From: Stramonita haemastoma
Lineage: Eukaryota; Mollusca; Gastropoda; Neogastropoda; Muricidae
Length of the DNA stretch: 64,000 nucleotides
Assembly: GCA_030674155.1 (NCBI GenBank)
Contig: CM060334.1
Location: forward strand, 38,217,234 to 38,281,233
Direction of reading: 5' to 3'
Shown here: piece after piece, positions 1 through 12,238 of the stretch
How the letters are laid out: every line of letters begins with the position of its first letter
Numbering within the stretch: position 1 is the first letter of the stretch
The notes under the pieces: model-generated
Database searches by the model: none
Seen by the model: the letters and a program-made list of their open reading frames with translations, nothing else
Told to the model about the DNA's origin: nothing
Program-made: the position numbers and the translations under genes

Positions 1-285
1 ACATCCAGTCCCCGTGTGGTTGCAGTTTTGTAAATGTCATCTGTTCCCACCGGCACATGATGACCTACTCTTATGAAAAGCGGAACAGGATTTAACGTGT
101 GCGCAAGATGTTCTGAGTTCATTCGCACACGGGTCCTCAGTTTATAGTCTCATCCAAAAGACTTTTGGGGGGAGTGGAGTCAGCACTGATGTTAACTCCA
201 GAGGAAAAATCCCCTCGACTGGGAATCGAACCCTGGTTGCCAAATTGCAATCTCAATGTTCTGACCACTAGGCTATATCCCGCCC
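1..285 (-). mobile_element. SINE of the commonest family, cut by the window edge
   Basis: It reads from the tail (ACATCCAGTCCCCGTGTG) to the reversed tRNA-like head (GACCACTAGGCTATATCCC) at 262-282. Confidence 0.8.
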
Positions 286-480
286 CATGTAAAGACATCA
301 TATCTGCTGGAAGACAAGCACCAAAACCATCAGTAAAATTTTGAGAAGGGGGAAATAAGCCAGGCCAGATATTATCATAACTGTAGATCTCTCACCACCT
401 AGATCTTCTCCATCTTCCTCCTCCCTCCATCCCCACTTTTGTGATGCTTCATTTCATCTACATGTGCTGTGCTTCATCAC

Positions 481-622
481 AGTTCTTGATTAGACCACCG
501 ATGCTGGGGGCAACAGCAAAGTGAGAGGCTGTATGATCAGTGGCTTTATTACAGTTCTTGATTAGACCATCGATGCTGGGGGCAACAGCAAAGTGAGAGG
601 CTGTATGATCAGTGGTTTTCTT
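481..622. repeat. 72 bp direct repeat, two copies
   Basis: Copies start at 481 and 553 with AGTTCTTGATTAGACCA and differ at few positions. They lie in a POLI intron. Confidence 0.85.
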
Positions 623-1037
623 TCCACTCATGGAATTCCTTTTTACAGCTTAGTCATTAGTGATCGACTATGACTCTCTCTGACTAGGAGGCTTGACTTG
701 CACAGTCCTTATGTGCTGCAGCCCAGAGGGCTAGTTGGCCTTTGGAGAACATCTCCAACGCTGACTGTCCTTACGCCCTCTTGGCTGAGAGAATGGGGAT
801 GTACTGGGGGCAAGGCATCTCCACTATAATCAAATTTCTACCCAGTTTCTGAAACAGCAGCTGCCTCCTCTGCTGTTTTGGAAGTCATCGTCAAACATGA
901 CAGACAAACAAACAACAAACAAACACACTTTGAGTTTCTCTGATTATGATGACTATGGAAAAAAATGTTGACATGGTTGGATATCATGTTTTTCAGCTAG
1001 GACTAAAATTTCCCCCTTTTTTTCCCCTCTCCATTAG

Positions 1038-1129
1038 ATGCTGAGCCTTGAGGATTCCTTCCAGAGCTGCAACACAGAGAAGGATGCCATGTCTCGAATT
1101 TCCCGGCTCATCACCAATTTATTGCCCAG
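1038..1129 (+). CDS. POLI: POLI exon, start of little-finger domain
   Basis: The acceptor is ATTAG after a pyrimidine tract and the donor is CCCAG|GTGATT. The 92 nt encode EDSFQSCNTEKDAMSRISRL and a following TNLLP, ending in phase 2. It matches the human segment that reads EEDSFKKCSSEVEAKNKIEEL. Confidence 0.82.
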
Positions 1130-3227
1130 GTGATTGTTACCTATGGAAAGGAATATCAGTGTGGAAAGGAATATCAGTGTGTGTCAAATAAGTGTCGACT
1201 TCATAACCATAGCGCTTTTATAATCACGAGAAAATAAACATAAATGTTCTTTGTGTTTCTGTTTTCTTTTCTAGGTATTTTTATCTCTTTCTTTTTTTTC
1301 TTGGGTTTTTGTGTGAGTGTTGTTTTGGGTTTGGTTGTTTTTTTGTTTTTTTTGGGGGAGGGGGGGGGGGGGGCTCCAGACAAAAGGGGTCCTCCTTAAG
1401 ACAAATTTGCGTGTACTTATCTTTCAGATAGCTATCACAATGCCTCTAATGCAGTTTTACAATTTTTTTCTCCACCTTTTTTTGTTTTGTTTTTTGTTTT
1501 TAGTTGGTTTGGTATTGTGTTGGTTTTGCTCTGTTTTATTGGGATTTTTTGTTTTTTGTTGCTGTTTTTTTCTTGGGGGGGAGGGGGGGGTTACATTCAA
1601 GACGGTGTAGAGTATATCATTGTTCAACAATGAGAAAAGTTATACGTTTGTATTTTTTTCTTGAGCGTTTACATGCCGGCATCAAAGGAAAAAATACCCT
1701 GTTTAGCTTATCATTATAATCTCTGACTCTTGTATTTTTATATGTTGCATCTATAGTACTATCACAGACTAAAAGCACGTCACAACAACCAAGTCAAAAT
1801 GCTCAATTTAGCATGTTATTTTAAAATCATCAGCTTGGGTATGTTCAGTGAAGATTCTTTGATCTATCTGTCCAAGACTACAATTGCACGACTTCCAAAA
1901 TCTAAATGAGAAAGGGTTTAAACATTTTTTTCTGTTCATTCCTTGTCTAGTTCTCAGAGGTTTACCAGTGTTGAGATTTTTGTGTAAAAAAAAAATATAT
2001 ATATTTTTGTGTATGCAACCATTTTTTTTTTTATTCCACTGTTTAGGTAGCTGCATTTCGACTTTATGGATGGTGTCTAAACATGACACCTGCATGCATG
2101 CATTTTTTAAATTTTGTCATCCCTTCCTACTATGCAATGGCCTACTCTTCCAAAAGGCGGAACGGGTTTTTAATGTGTGCACAAGATGTTCTGTGTGCAT
2201 TCAAACACAGGGCTTCAGTTTATAGTCTTATCCAAAGGACTTTAACATTCAGTTCGATTTTCTCATCAAAGTGGGAAGAAAAGGGCAAGGCTGGAATTGA
2301 ACCCAGAACCTCACGGTTAAACACAAATGATAAGAAATATCAGACCACCTTGCCTAATGTACACAGAAGTTCAAGGCTTCATGCTATTGTTCTGTTCAGA
2401 ATGCTATACACTCCTGCAGATTTTTCACCCACAATGTAATTCACAGCTATCATTAATTTTACGGTACCATGTGTGCATATACACTGTTTCTCACCTATTC
2501 CTCTGAGAGTGTGTGTCATTGGTGTACACACTTTCCTGGTTTTTCTTGAACGTGCGTGTCTGTTTCTGCAACCAAGAATTGCGAGTTTTGCCAGAGACAA
2601 CACTCCTATTACAGTATGTTCTTTTACATGCACATGGGATTTCAGGCATTTCAGTTTTACATGCGCATGGGATTTCAGGCTCTTTTACATGCCCATGGGA
2701 TTTCAGGAAACTTATCTCATCAAAAAAAGCAAGCAGCCAGACGAAGAGACCCACCACTCATTCAGTACAATAGAAGGTGGGGAAAAGCACAATTCCCTGA
2801 AGATAATAATAATAATAGATGGAATTTAATAGGCTATAGCTTGTAAAAACAAATCAAAGCCCTTAGATCAGAACCTAGGACCTCTTGAATCCCAACATAG
2901 GGGTTTTACTTCAAGGCCCACACTCTACGCAATGTGTGGCTGAGAAAGGGCAAATGACCACGTAGTAAAATCCAAGGTGGTTACAATCCACTTCAGGGTG
3001 GGAGAGGATGGACGCACCCACCCTCACACCCTGAGACTTCAGTGCGTAAAGCCAACAGGGAGAATCCCCATTACCATTACCATCATTTGGTGGATCGGTG
3101 GTCTAGGTGGTAACGCCCTTGCCTAGAAAGCAAAAAGTCCGGGTCGGAGTGTGCGGTGGTTCTTACCCTGTTTGGGCCCAAAACTTTTTCCCCATCCATT
3201 ACACCCTGAGTGGTGGCCTGGGCGCTA

Positions 3228-3258
<31 letters not shown>

Positions 3259-6200
3259 CATGTGTTACACATCACTATTTAGCGGCATAAAAGATTCCAC
3301 AGCAACAAGGGGGTTGACCCTGGCAAAATTCTGTAGAAAAAAAGCCACTCTGATAGGGAAACAAATACAGTTGCATGCAGAAAAGAAAGAGAAAAAAATT
3401 TAATGGATAGGCGCTGCACTTGTAGCGACGCGCTCTCCCCGAGGAGAGAGAGCAGCCCGAATTTCACACAGAGAAATATCTGTGACATAAAGTGGTACAA
3501 AATACAAAAATAGTAAAATCCTAAGTGGTTACAATCCATTTCAGGGCGCGAGAGGATGGACGCACCCCACACCCTGAGACTGTCAGTGCGTAAAGCCAAC
3601 AGGGAGAGGCCCCATTACCACAGAGAGAGCCGACAGTGCAACCTGCCACCCCCCTATCCTGCTAAGATCACCTCAGGTGAGGTAGTTGCTGTTGTTGCTT
3701 CTCTCTTCTCTCTCTTTCTCTCTCTCTCTCTCTCTTCGGATGAGACTATAAACCGAGGCCCCATGTGTAAACATACGCAGAACATCTTGCACAGACTTAA
3801 ATCCTGTACCTTTTTTTTTAAAAGAGTAGGCCGTTCTGTGCTGGTGGGAACAAATGAAAAAATTTACAAAACCACATACACACACAGGGACAGGATGTAA
3901 AAAATCAGTGAGTGCTTATCCATTATCCTTGATATAAAAGAATAAATAATAAATCTCTCTCTGTTCTCTGTTTCTGTGTGTTTCCTTACTGGAGGGGATG
4001 CTTTGTGCCTGGTTTTCTCCTGTGCTTGTGACTTTGCAGGTCTGTCCACTGGCCTCATGACGTTGAACTTGTATAACTTGAGCAGGCTCATTTTGTACAG
4101 TTCATGCTGGACATAATTTCATTGTTCTAAAAACCAAAAATGTCTCAACCAAGAAAAGATAGTGACTTTGGAGAAAGTCTTCATCACATATTTATTTTCA
4201 CCCATGGTATCTGTACAGCAAAGAATTTACCACGGCAGTCTGCGCCTGGAAGTGAACATGGCAAATTGTGCTTACAATCCACATCCTTGTCTCCGCCAGA
4301 AGATATGCCCACTGATTCTCCCGTCTGTGGTTCCATCGTCTGTAGTTGGACGTTTGTTCTGTGAAAAATCTTTCTGTTGTTATTGCCCAACATATTGGTG
4401 TGATTTCCTGTGATATGAAATAATTTTGCCAGATCTGGAGTTATGGGGAGGTGTGTGAAGGAAAACTTTAATTCTGCAAACCGTCCTCCGTCATCCTCCA
4501 AATCAGATTCAGAGTGTAGACCAGTTGGTAATAAGAATGTAGCTTGCTGCCTGACAACCTCCATTAGAGTGAGAGAGATTTGTCTGCCATTACTGGCCAG
4601 TAGGTTTTGGTCAGAATAAGAATGTAGCTGCTGTCTGCAAATGGCACTGCTGCCAAACTCTTGTAACCTGAACATGGTTTCCCCCATGGAAGAAACGGGC
4701 CCTCTCTGTATAAATGGCTATTCCCACCTTCTGGAAATTTTGTGCTAGAATTCCCTCTTTTCTATCCCTCTCTTTGTTTCTGCTTGTTCCTTTTCCTCAC
4801 TGGCATCTCCTTTTTGTCTATTTTCCGCCTTCTTGGTCCATTCTCCTGCCTTTTTTTTTCGCAGAAAAAATTTTTTTCCAGAGAATACTGTCTCTAAAAG
4901 AATTTGTTTCCTTTTGAGACAAGTCATTTCCAACTCAGGCTTGTACTTGATGAATCATCCTTCTGGGAATGGTATTTGATACAGCATACATCAGGAAATG
5001 GTTGATTTGGTAATAGTTCCAGCTGCCACATTATCTCTGGGACTTCAGAATGAAATTCATAAACTGTTCATTTCAGTAGGAAAAGCCTTATAAGTGCGTA
5101 GTCATCATTGTTACCAGTAGTTTATTTAACTTCATCTAATAGTTTCCTGTCAAGGCTGAATGAAAAATGACACCAACAGTTACTTCAACTGGTAAGTTAG
5201 TTCCTTGTGCCGATTTCTAATAATCTTCCTAATTCCCTGATTTTAGTATGCAGTCTGCTTCATTTTATGTATTCTATGATGGAAGTTTGACAGAACGACA
5301 GCAGAAGCCACGGGAGCAATGTTTTGATCCTTGGAATATGCAGGTTACCATTTTTTTTTATTTTTTTTTTTATTCTTTTATATCAAGGATACTGGAATAA
5401 GCACTCATGTGCTTTTTTTTACATTCAGTCCCGTGGCATGCAGTTTTGTAATCTTGTCATCTGTTCGCACCGCACACAATGGCCTACTCTTACGAAAAGC
5501 GGAACAGGATGTAACGTGTGTGCACAAGATGTTCTGCGTGCATTCACACACGGGGGGGCTCGGGTTTATAGTCTCCTCCGAAGAACTTTTGGGCAAGAGT
5601 TAACTGCTCTGTCAGGGTTTCTCACCTTTCTGTTTTCTGCCCTCTCCAGTGTCAGCTGGACGTGGCCCACAAGCACCTGGTTCCCATGGCGATGACCCTG
5701 TTTCACAAGGTCGTGGACTTCAAGCAGCGGCCCCTCCTCAAGCTGATCAATGTCGCCTTCACCAAACTGGAAGACACACGACCAACAACAACATCACGGC
5801 TTTCTTTCGCCCCTCACTCATCCACTCTCTGCTCATGAACCTGCTGATGATTCCAGTGTGCGTGCCGCTACTCCTCCACATCACCTCAATGTGATGGGAA
5901 GTCTGTTGTAGCGAACAGCGCAAGAAAATCTGAGGCAAACAGCGCAAGAAAATCGCTGCAAATGGCGCAGAAGACAGTTCTGCGGTGGACAGTCCGAAAG
6001 AAGACATTCAGGAAGTCTCGCCTCCTTTTTCACCAAGAAACAAAAAGTGAACGAAGTCACGTGCGAGGCTACAGAATCAGCCGGAAAGTGACAGGGGAAG
6101 GGACGATGTAACAAAATCACTGACAGCTAGATCTTCAGGGGACGTGGCACTTAGGGGAAGTGACAATGTAACAAAATCACAGACATCTAGATCTTCAGGG

Positions 6201-7104
6201 AAATGCATTACGGGAGTGACGATGTAACAAATCCAGACGTAGGTCTGGATGTGGCACTCCTGCGTGTCGATCTGACGTGTTTGCCCAGCTACCAGAAGAA
6301 ATACAGTGGAGATTCTCCGGTCTGCTCCACAGCCACGTTCAGGACAAAACCAAGGACACTGCTCGTTCTTCTGTGTCACAACAGAGCAGTGCAACGGAGA
6401 GAAAGGGTTGTTCCTGGCGCATCAGAAGGCTCTCCTAGAAAAACGGAGCCCTGAATCTGAACAAAGACCTCCAGAACGAGGCTTCTTTATCCAAACAAAG
6501 AAGGCTATCTTCAGTCCCAAGAAAAATACAATCAAAGATTCATCTCAGAGCCGAGTGTTAGCGGTTCAGAGAAACTGCTCACACCGCTCGGAATGCATGA
6601 ACAGGTTCAGGGCTGCTCACAGACAGACTTGGAGATGTCACATGTAAAATATGTAGACCAAAAGGAAAAGGTTTTTCAGAAGAAAACGACTCGGAATTCT
6701 CAGTCTCAAAGGCTGTTGTCTTTCTGAACAATCTACTAGATCATCCATGCTTCCGATGCTGCGGATGACTTTTCAGACTCAAAGTGTCAGACATTGCCTG
6801 AGAAACGACCCACATGTTCAGACACAGGTGACCCACACAGTTCCTCAGTCCAGGCTCCAAAAAGAAATCTCTGATCCATTCTCTGCACAGTCCCAAGTTG
6901 TCTGTTCCAAAGGGTATAGCCCCAGATGTCTTTTCTGCACTGCCTGCAGATCTGCAGAGAGAGATTGCAGCGGAAATGGCCTTTCAGAAACACTGTGCCG
7001 CTACCTCCTCAGCAAACTTTGACATCCATCGGAAGAAAGGTCAGCAAGCCAAAAGTCCAGCTAAACAAACCAATTCTATGTGGAACTATCTGAAGAAGAG
7101 ATAA
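1038..7104 (+). CDS. POLI: DNA polymerase iota, C-terminal half (gene span, exons joined)
   Basis: Y-family translesion polymerase that copies past damaged bases in the nucleus; only the 3' part lies in the window. Exons are 1038-1129, 3545-3681 and 5650-7104. Seen: the little-finger start (EDSFQSCNTEKDA, RESRQC), the rest of the little finger (LVPMAMTLFHKVVDFKQRP), then a PIP-like box (NNITAFF) where human Pol iota has its IDYY box, and two ubiquitin-binding motifs (DVFAQLPEEIQ and DVFSALPADLQREI). The order matches vertebrate Pol iota. Phases fit at 1129/3545 and 3681/5650. Several single-base frame breaks interrupt the reading (near 3565, 5782, 6209, 6255, 6440 and 6865), so no single open frame exists as given. 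Assignment rests on remembered family motifs; assembly error is the likeliest cause of the breaks, pseudogene the alternative. Confidence 0.82.
2963..3075 (+). pseudogene. Partial duplicate of the next POLI exon (copy A)
   Basis: This stretch repeats 3511-3620: the end of the intron, the TTCAG acceptor and about 80 nt of exon. It reads GEDGRTHPHTLRL in frame, then loses one base (AGACTTCAG against AGACTGTCAG in the other copy). It has no donor and runs into a SINE at 3087. It looks like the left target-site duplicate of that insertion. Confidence 0.7.
3087..3510 (+). mobile_element. SINE with tRNA-like head, inserted in POLI exon region
   Basis: The head at 3087-3160 looks like a tRNA (GGTCTAGGTGGTAACGCC as A box, a decayed B box near GTCCGGGTCGGAGTG). 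The body continues to a tail at 3470-3510 (TGTGACATAAAGTGGTACAA). The same family recurs inverted at 7919-8165 and 10437-10735. It is flanked on both sides by 110-113 bp copies of POLI exon sequence. Confidence 0.75.
3545..3681 (+). CDS. POLI: POLI exon (copy B, with functional-looking donor)
   Basis: The acceptor is CATTTCAG. I chose the GAG|GTAGTT donor because it gives phase 0 for the next exon; TCAG|GTGAGG lies 5 nt earlier. It encodes AREDGRT, a one-base frame break at about 3565 (ACCCCACACC), then HTLRLSVRKANRERPHYHRE and SRQCNLPPPYP, matching the human RESRQC region. The 137 nt are one base off the expected phase. Confidence 0.78.
3682..5649 (+). other. POLI intron with SINE pieces and an unassigned antisense ORF
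   Basis: A SINE body runs at 3738-3952 (+) and another at 5371-5592 (-). A repeat shared with 55755-55830 lies at 3980-4060 (wording CTTGTGACTTTGCAGG). An open frame of 167 codons runs on the minus strand at 4687-4184; I do not recognise it and see no splice or domain support, so I do not call it a gene. Confidence 0.6.
5650..7104 (+). CDS. POLI: POLI last exon: little finger end, PIP-like box, two UBMs
   Basis: The acceptor is CCCTCTCCAG. In-frame pieces in order: CQLDVAHKHLVPMAM through KLED (5650 to about 5782); the PIP-like NNITAFFRPSL (near 5786-5818, one frame shift later); an S/T-rich linker with a 60 bp in-frame repeat (6105-6230); UBM1 at 6256-6312; UBM2 at 6898-6978; then a basic tail ending NYLKKR and TAA at 7102-7104. 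Both UBMs keep the Leu-Pro pair that contacts ubiquitin in the family. The frame changes at least four times, for example at an A-run near 6865 where one more A would join QAPK to KKSLIHSL. Confidence 0.75.
6105..6232 (+). repeat. 60 bp in-frame repeat inside the POLI tail
   Basis: Units begin at 6105, 6165 and 6221 (GATGTAAC or AATGTAAC), each followed by CTAGATCTTCAGGG in the first two. The first spacing is 60 bp (20 codons); the second is 56 bp, one short of 57, consistent with a lost base. Confidence 0.7.
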
Positions 7105-7795
7105 GTGTTTTGGTGTGTGATGTTTTCTCCAGAAAAAAATGGGCAAAGATATTTGCAGAGTCCAGTGAAAATTCGGACAGCAGTTTGTGCATGCGAAGTG
7201 AACATAAAACAAAGAAGTGTCGGGGAGGAAGCAGTGTTTGCAAGAAGAACGAAAAAACAAACAAACATGGACTATAAAGATGACCATACTCCTCTCCAAG
7301 AAAGGTGGATACAAGTTGAGAGTGTGTAGTGTCCCAGAACTTGTCAAAATAATATCTAGATTGGTGTAAGATGATGATAGGACAGTTCTGTGTGAAAAGA
7401 TGAGAGGGGGAAATTAATGTAGGATGATAAGACTATTTTGTATGAAAACAAACAAAAAATTGTCAAGGATATTATCATGCCACAAGCAAGCACAACCACC
7501 CACACTCCAAGCAAACAAGTGTCCCTATGATATTCACCTGTAGTGATAGTCCTGAAGATGTGTCAAAAACTGTTAAACCTCGCAGTTTCTAAGCCACACA
7601 TTCAAACTCCACTCTGTTTCATTGAAGGTGATAAAGCACCATACAGCTTCCAACAGATTAGTCCAGACAACAATCAAGTTGAAACATACACAAAAAAAGT
7701 AACACAGATTTGTACAACAGTATTGTCCTGCAACTGACTTCAGTCACATCTTGCCACATCCAGACTGGGAAGAAGAAACCTACTCGTTGAATAAA
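7105..7795 (+). other. POLI: Probable POLI 3' untranslated region
   Basis: This stretch follows the TAA at 7102-7104, has no coding signature and no SINE, and ends with an AATAAA at 7790-7795. SINE sequence resumes at about 7919. The 3' end is inferred, not shown. Confidence 0.45.
7790..7795 (+). terminator. Candidate polyadenylation signal for POLI
   Basis: AATAAA about 690 nt after the POLI stop codon, at the edge of the repeat-free stretch. Confidence 0.4.
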
Positions 7796-10700
7796 CTGAT
7801 AATCGATTCATTAGCAAGAAATATTACAGATTATGATGACACAATTTAGCTCAAGTAAAATCAAGAAGTTGCAGTAAGACTTGTTGATGTCTTCTAAGGG
7901 TCTAGAATACAACCAGGCGTGTCATATTATTTTATTTCATTTTTTATTTTATACCACTTTATGTCACAGCAGATTTCTCTGCATGAAATTCGGGCTGCCC
8001 TCTCTTGGGAGAGCACATCACCACAAGTGCAGCGCCTTCCTTTTTTTTTTTTTTTTTTTTTCTTTTTCCTGTCTACAACTGTGTTTCCCTATCAGAGTGG
8101 CTTTTTCTACAGAATTTTGCCAAGGACAACCCCCTTGTTGCCGTGGGTTTCTACATGCGCTAAACAATGATGTGTAATTAGTAGTAGTTGTTGGGCATTC
8201 CCCAGCTAGACAGCCAAGGGGTCTCCCAGATACGCACTCGGCCTCACTTATCATCGTTTCCCTTTTCGAAAGAGTAGGCCATCATGTGCCTGTAGGAACA
8301 GAGACATGATTGACAAAACTGCATGCACACAGGGACTGGATGTAAAAAAAAAAGCACACAAGTGCTTATTCCATTATCCTCAAAATAAAGGAATAAAAAT
8401 TAATTTAATAAAAAAAATTTTGGAAAACTTATCACACCTTGCTGCAATCACTGTGAGTACGCTCTGCATGAGAAGTGTGCTTGTATGACTGTTTTCATAC
8501 ACCTCACCATACAGGCAGCCATGCTCAAATTTCAAAGGAACTGTTTTCCTTATGTGGAAGAGAGTACAAGCTGTTATGCTAAGAGCTTGTCATGGGTAAA
8601 GAAGACAGTCTCGACACAATACTGCGAAGCATAACAATTCTTGGAGCTGATTTCTGTGTGCACATGTCCAATGCACACATAAAAAGGGGTGTGAACTATT
8701 TGAGTGGTCTTCCTTCTCTTGAGGGACAGTTTTCATTTGTGCTGCTGTGCATACCTGTTTCTTGTACACTAACATGTGTGCAGCATGACTATTATTCACT
8801 TGAAGTTGTGGATCTTTGTTAGTTATGGAAGAAATAAAACTTACCTCACTTGTTTTTTTGGGTAACAAATGTAAGTGATAACAGTGTGTGGTGTGTGTGT
8901 ACTTTACATCATTTACAAACATAAAACTATAAAAGAAAACAAGCCAAAATGTGATACAGCACAAAATATAAGAAAATGCCATGAAAAAGTTATCCAACAC
9001 AAACAGTAATGAAAGAACAACCAACAGACAATAACTGAACAAACAAAAGAAAACAAGCAACAAATAAAATGCATGAATTGTTTACTTTGTCCAAAAAAAA
9101 AAAATCTACCCACCCCATGGCTAAACAATGAATGAACAAAAGCAAGCAAACAAGAAATAAATGTATAAGTAGTTTATTTTGTCCAAAACAAATTTACCCA
9201 ACACGGACTCAACAGAAGAAGAATCAAAGTGATTAAATGAACAAGGGAAAACTAGGGGGGAAAAAAATAATAATAAAACTAAAAAATTTCAAAAAAAGGG
9301 AAAACATTAAATGAACAAAGGAAAACAAACATTAACAAATGTATGAATTAATTTTTTTGTCAACAACAAATTGACCAAAATAAAATCAACAAATTCAATT
9401 AAAATGAAAAAAGGGAAACCAGCAAATAAATGTATGATTTCTTTTTATGGCCAAAAATAGGAAAAAGAAACAGGGAAATGATAACAAGAACATCAAATTT
9501 TTTGCCAACCTTCAAGTCTACGGCATCAACAAAGCTGAGATAAAAGTTTGTCGTCAACCTGAAAAGAATATTTTAACTGCAGAGCATCGATTCATATTAA
9601 TTTTGAAGTGTCTGTATAATTTTTATACATTGCCCTTTCTGACTCACAGTACTAGCTTGATAACAAAACCCTATGTATGCTGAAAACATCAGTAAAACAG
9701 GCATTATATATCAGAGGTTTTATCCCTTTGAAATAAACTTGGTTTACTGCACAAACCCTTTTCTTAAACAATTCAAAACAGTTCCTTTATGGCACCAAGC
9801 ATTTACATTTGTAAAACATATTCCAGGCTTTTACACATTCGAGGGAAGAGGTGGCACAAATTTTTCTTTCCTTTAACTTTTCTTTGATATTTTATGCTAT
9901 CTAGGGTTAGAAAACTATGAGGAAGAAAAGTATTTGGGGGCACTTACAAAAACTGCAATAATTTCATTCTATCATGAAAGTGGACAAAAAGTTGGGACAG
10001 ACAAGGAATAGTGTGACATTATCGAGCACAACAATGCAAGAAACCCAAACATGTTTTTGAAGGAAAATAATGGGATTTTCGTGCCACCTCTCCCCTTTAA
10101 TGGATTTCATTGTCTCATCTAAATTACTGCCATTCAGACAATCAATCAATCATTCATGGTCAAAATCAAATGGATAGAGTCAAAATCTTGCTGTAAACAT
10201 TACACAACCAAACCATTGCAAAACACAGAGAAATTTAGCTTATGCCAATGTGTTTATCATCACAGTCACGAGTTTTCCATCCTCTCCATGCAATGTAATC
10301 GAGAAAGCCTCTTTTTTTCCTTTTGACAGTGACATCACCCATACATTTGCCAACAACCCATGACATATATCATATTGCCATGACTCAGACTTTTTGCTTT
10401 TGTTCCTTGGCTAGAGCCCCAAGGTTCACCAATGGTGAGATTTTTTGCATTTGTATTTTTTTGTATTTTGTACCACTTTATGTCCACAGCAGATTTCTCT
10501 GGTGAAATTCAGGTGTTCTCTCCGGGGAGAGCACATCGCCACAAGTGCAGCGCCTACCCTTTTTTTTTTTTTTTTCCTGCATACAACTGTATTTGTTTTC
10601 CCTATCAGAGTGGCTTTTTTCTACAAAATTTTGCCAGGGACAACCCTCTTGTTGCCGTGGGTTCTTTTACGTGCGCTAAATAGTGATGAGTAACACACGG

Positions 10701-11654
10701 GACCTTGGTTTATTGTCTCATCCGAAAGACATGCAACCATTCTCCCCCCCCCCCCCCACACACACAATTTCGGTAGCCGCATTCCGACTTTGGGGATAGT
10801 GTCTAAACACAATATCTGTGTACATGCATTTTTTTACATTTTGTCACCCATTCCTACCAGCACAAAATGGACTGCTCCTCAGAAAGGCAAAACAGGTTTT
10901 TAATGAGTGTACATGATGTTTTGATTGTATTCACACATAGAATCTCAGATGAAAGTCTCATCTGAGGGACTTTTGACCTTCAGTTCAATTTTCTTGTCAA
11001 ACTGGGAAGAATGGGCAAGACTGGGAATTGAACCAAGAGCCTCACAGCTTACTCGTATGGCAGGTGAACGTTTTAACCGTCCTGCCACCTTCCTTCTTAC
11101 TCACAGACACAGAGAATCTTTAACTTTCACATATCTGATTATCATGCGCTAAACATACAAAGAAAAGCAAGGCACTAACAGGTCTACACATAATTTGACT
11201 TTGGATTGGATGTTAAAAAAAAAAAAAAAAAAATTTTTAAAGCGAACAAGTCCTTATTCCATTATCCTCGATATAAAAGGATAAATAAAAATAAATAAAT
11301 TATGAGATGACAGCAATTCCCACCTCTTATCCATAGGGTGCTGCCAAGATTTGAACCAGCAGAACAAGGCAGACCCAAAAGTCTCAGTGGTAAGAAACTC
11401 GCGTAGAGCATGGCAGCAGAGAGTCCTCAGAGGAGAAGCCCCTTCAAACAAGTGTTTCGGGCCTTTAATCTTCCTTACACTCTAGGGAGGCCGGCCACAT
11501 CCAGTTCATGACTCTGGATGTCTCTCTGCTGCCCCTTCATGTATGTGGTGAGTTCTGACTCGGATTTGAATTCATGGTCTCTGGATATGCACACTTTTTT
11601 TTTTTTTTTTGGGGGGGGGGGGGGGGATTAGCCACCTATGGTATTATGGGTCAT
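7796..11654. other. Intergenic: SINE fragments and AT-rich degenerate repeats
   Basis: It holds an inverted SINE at 7919-8165, fragments at 8185-8400 and 8455-8545, and A-rich loosely repeated DNA at 8930-9460 (recurring AAATGTATGAATT and TTTTGTCCAAAA phrases). An inverted SINE lies at 10437-10735 and another at 10780-11110. No coding exon was recognised. Confidence 0.6.
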
Positions 11655-12040
11655 CTAGGTCTTATGCAGTTCATCCCTACAGGTGGCGTATATGATGTCC
11701 CCATATGTGGCTAGTTTGTGTTCTAGTGTGCTTTTCCCTATCAGAGTCTCGAGTCTTTGGACAATTTTTCTGTCCAGTTTCTGCCACTCATCAGTTGCAC
11801 TTGCTTTTGGCAGGTTGAGCTTCTGGCGCCTGGCATCGAGGGCCTGTGCAAGTTCGTCATCCGAGTCGACAGCTTGGTTGTCCTTGGCACTGTGGTTTGA
11901 ATCCTGGCCTTGGTCTTCCAACGTCTTATCTGCTGATGCAGTGCGCTGCTGTCCACCCGGATGAGACCTCTCACATCCCTTCTTTGTTCTATGGATCTTC
12001 ATGCCTCGCGCTGTAGCAAAGCTCCTTCCACAGACACATG
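11655..12040 (-). mobile_element. LINE fragment with C2HC zinc finger
   Basis: The minus strand reads CVCGRSFATARGMKIHRTKK then GC, a zinc finger of the kind found at the start of retrotransposon ORF2-like proteins. It continues with QKLNLPKASATDEWQKLD and a YGDIIYATCRDEL ending. The wording is typical of mollusc non-LTR elements as I remember them. It is a fragment just downstream of the oxidoreductase gene, with no reverse transcriptase attached. Confidence 0.6.
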
Positions 12041-12238
12041 GATCTATCCACCTCAGCTTTCCCTCCCCCCATCATCATTATCGTTCAGATCATCATCAAC
12101 AACAACAACAAATCATTATCATCACAACCTGCTGCCAGTGTCCCCCCCCCCCCAACCTCTGATCCCAAAACCAGATGACACAGACAGCACACATATCCAT
12201 CAACACACACCACCAGCTTCAGAGTCAGGCTTCGTTTA

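Noticed and set aside
1201..1610. Lys/Pro-rich and Phe-rich frames
   Set aside because: Translations of T- and G-runs in a POLI intron.
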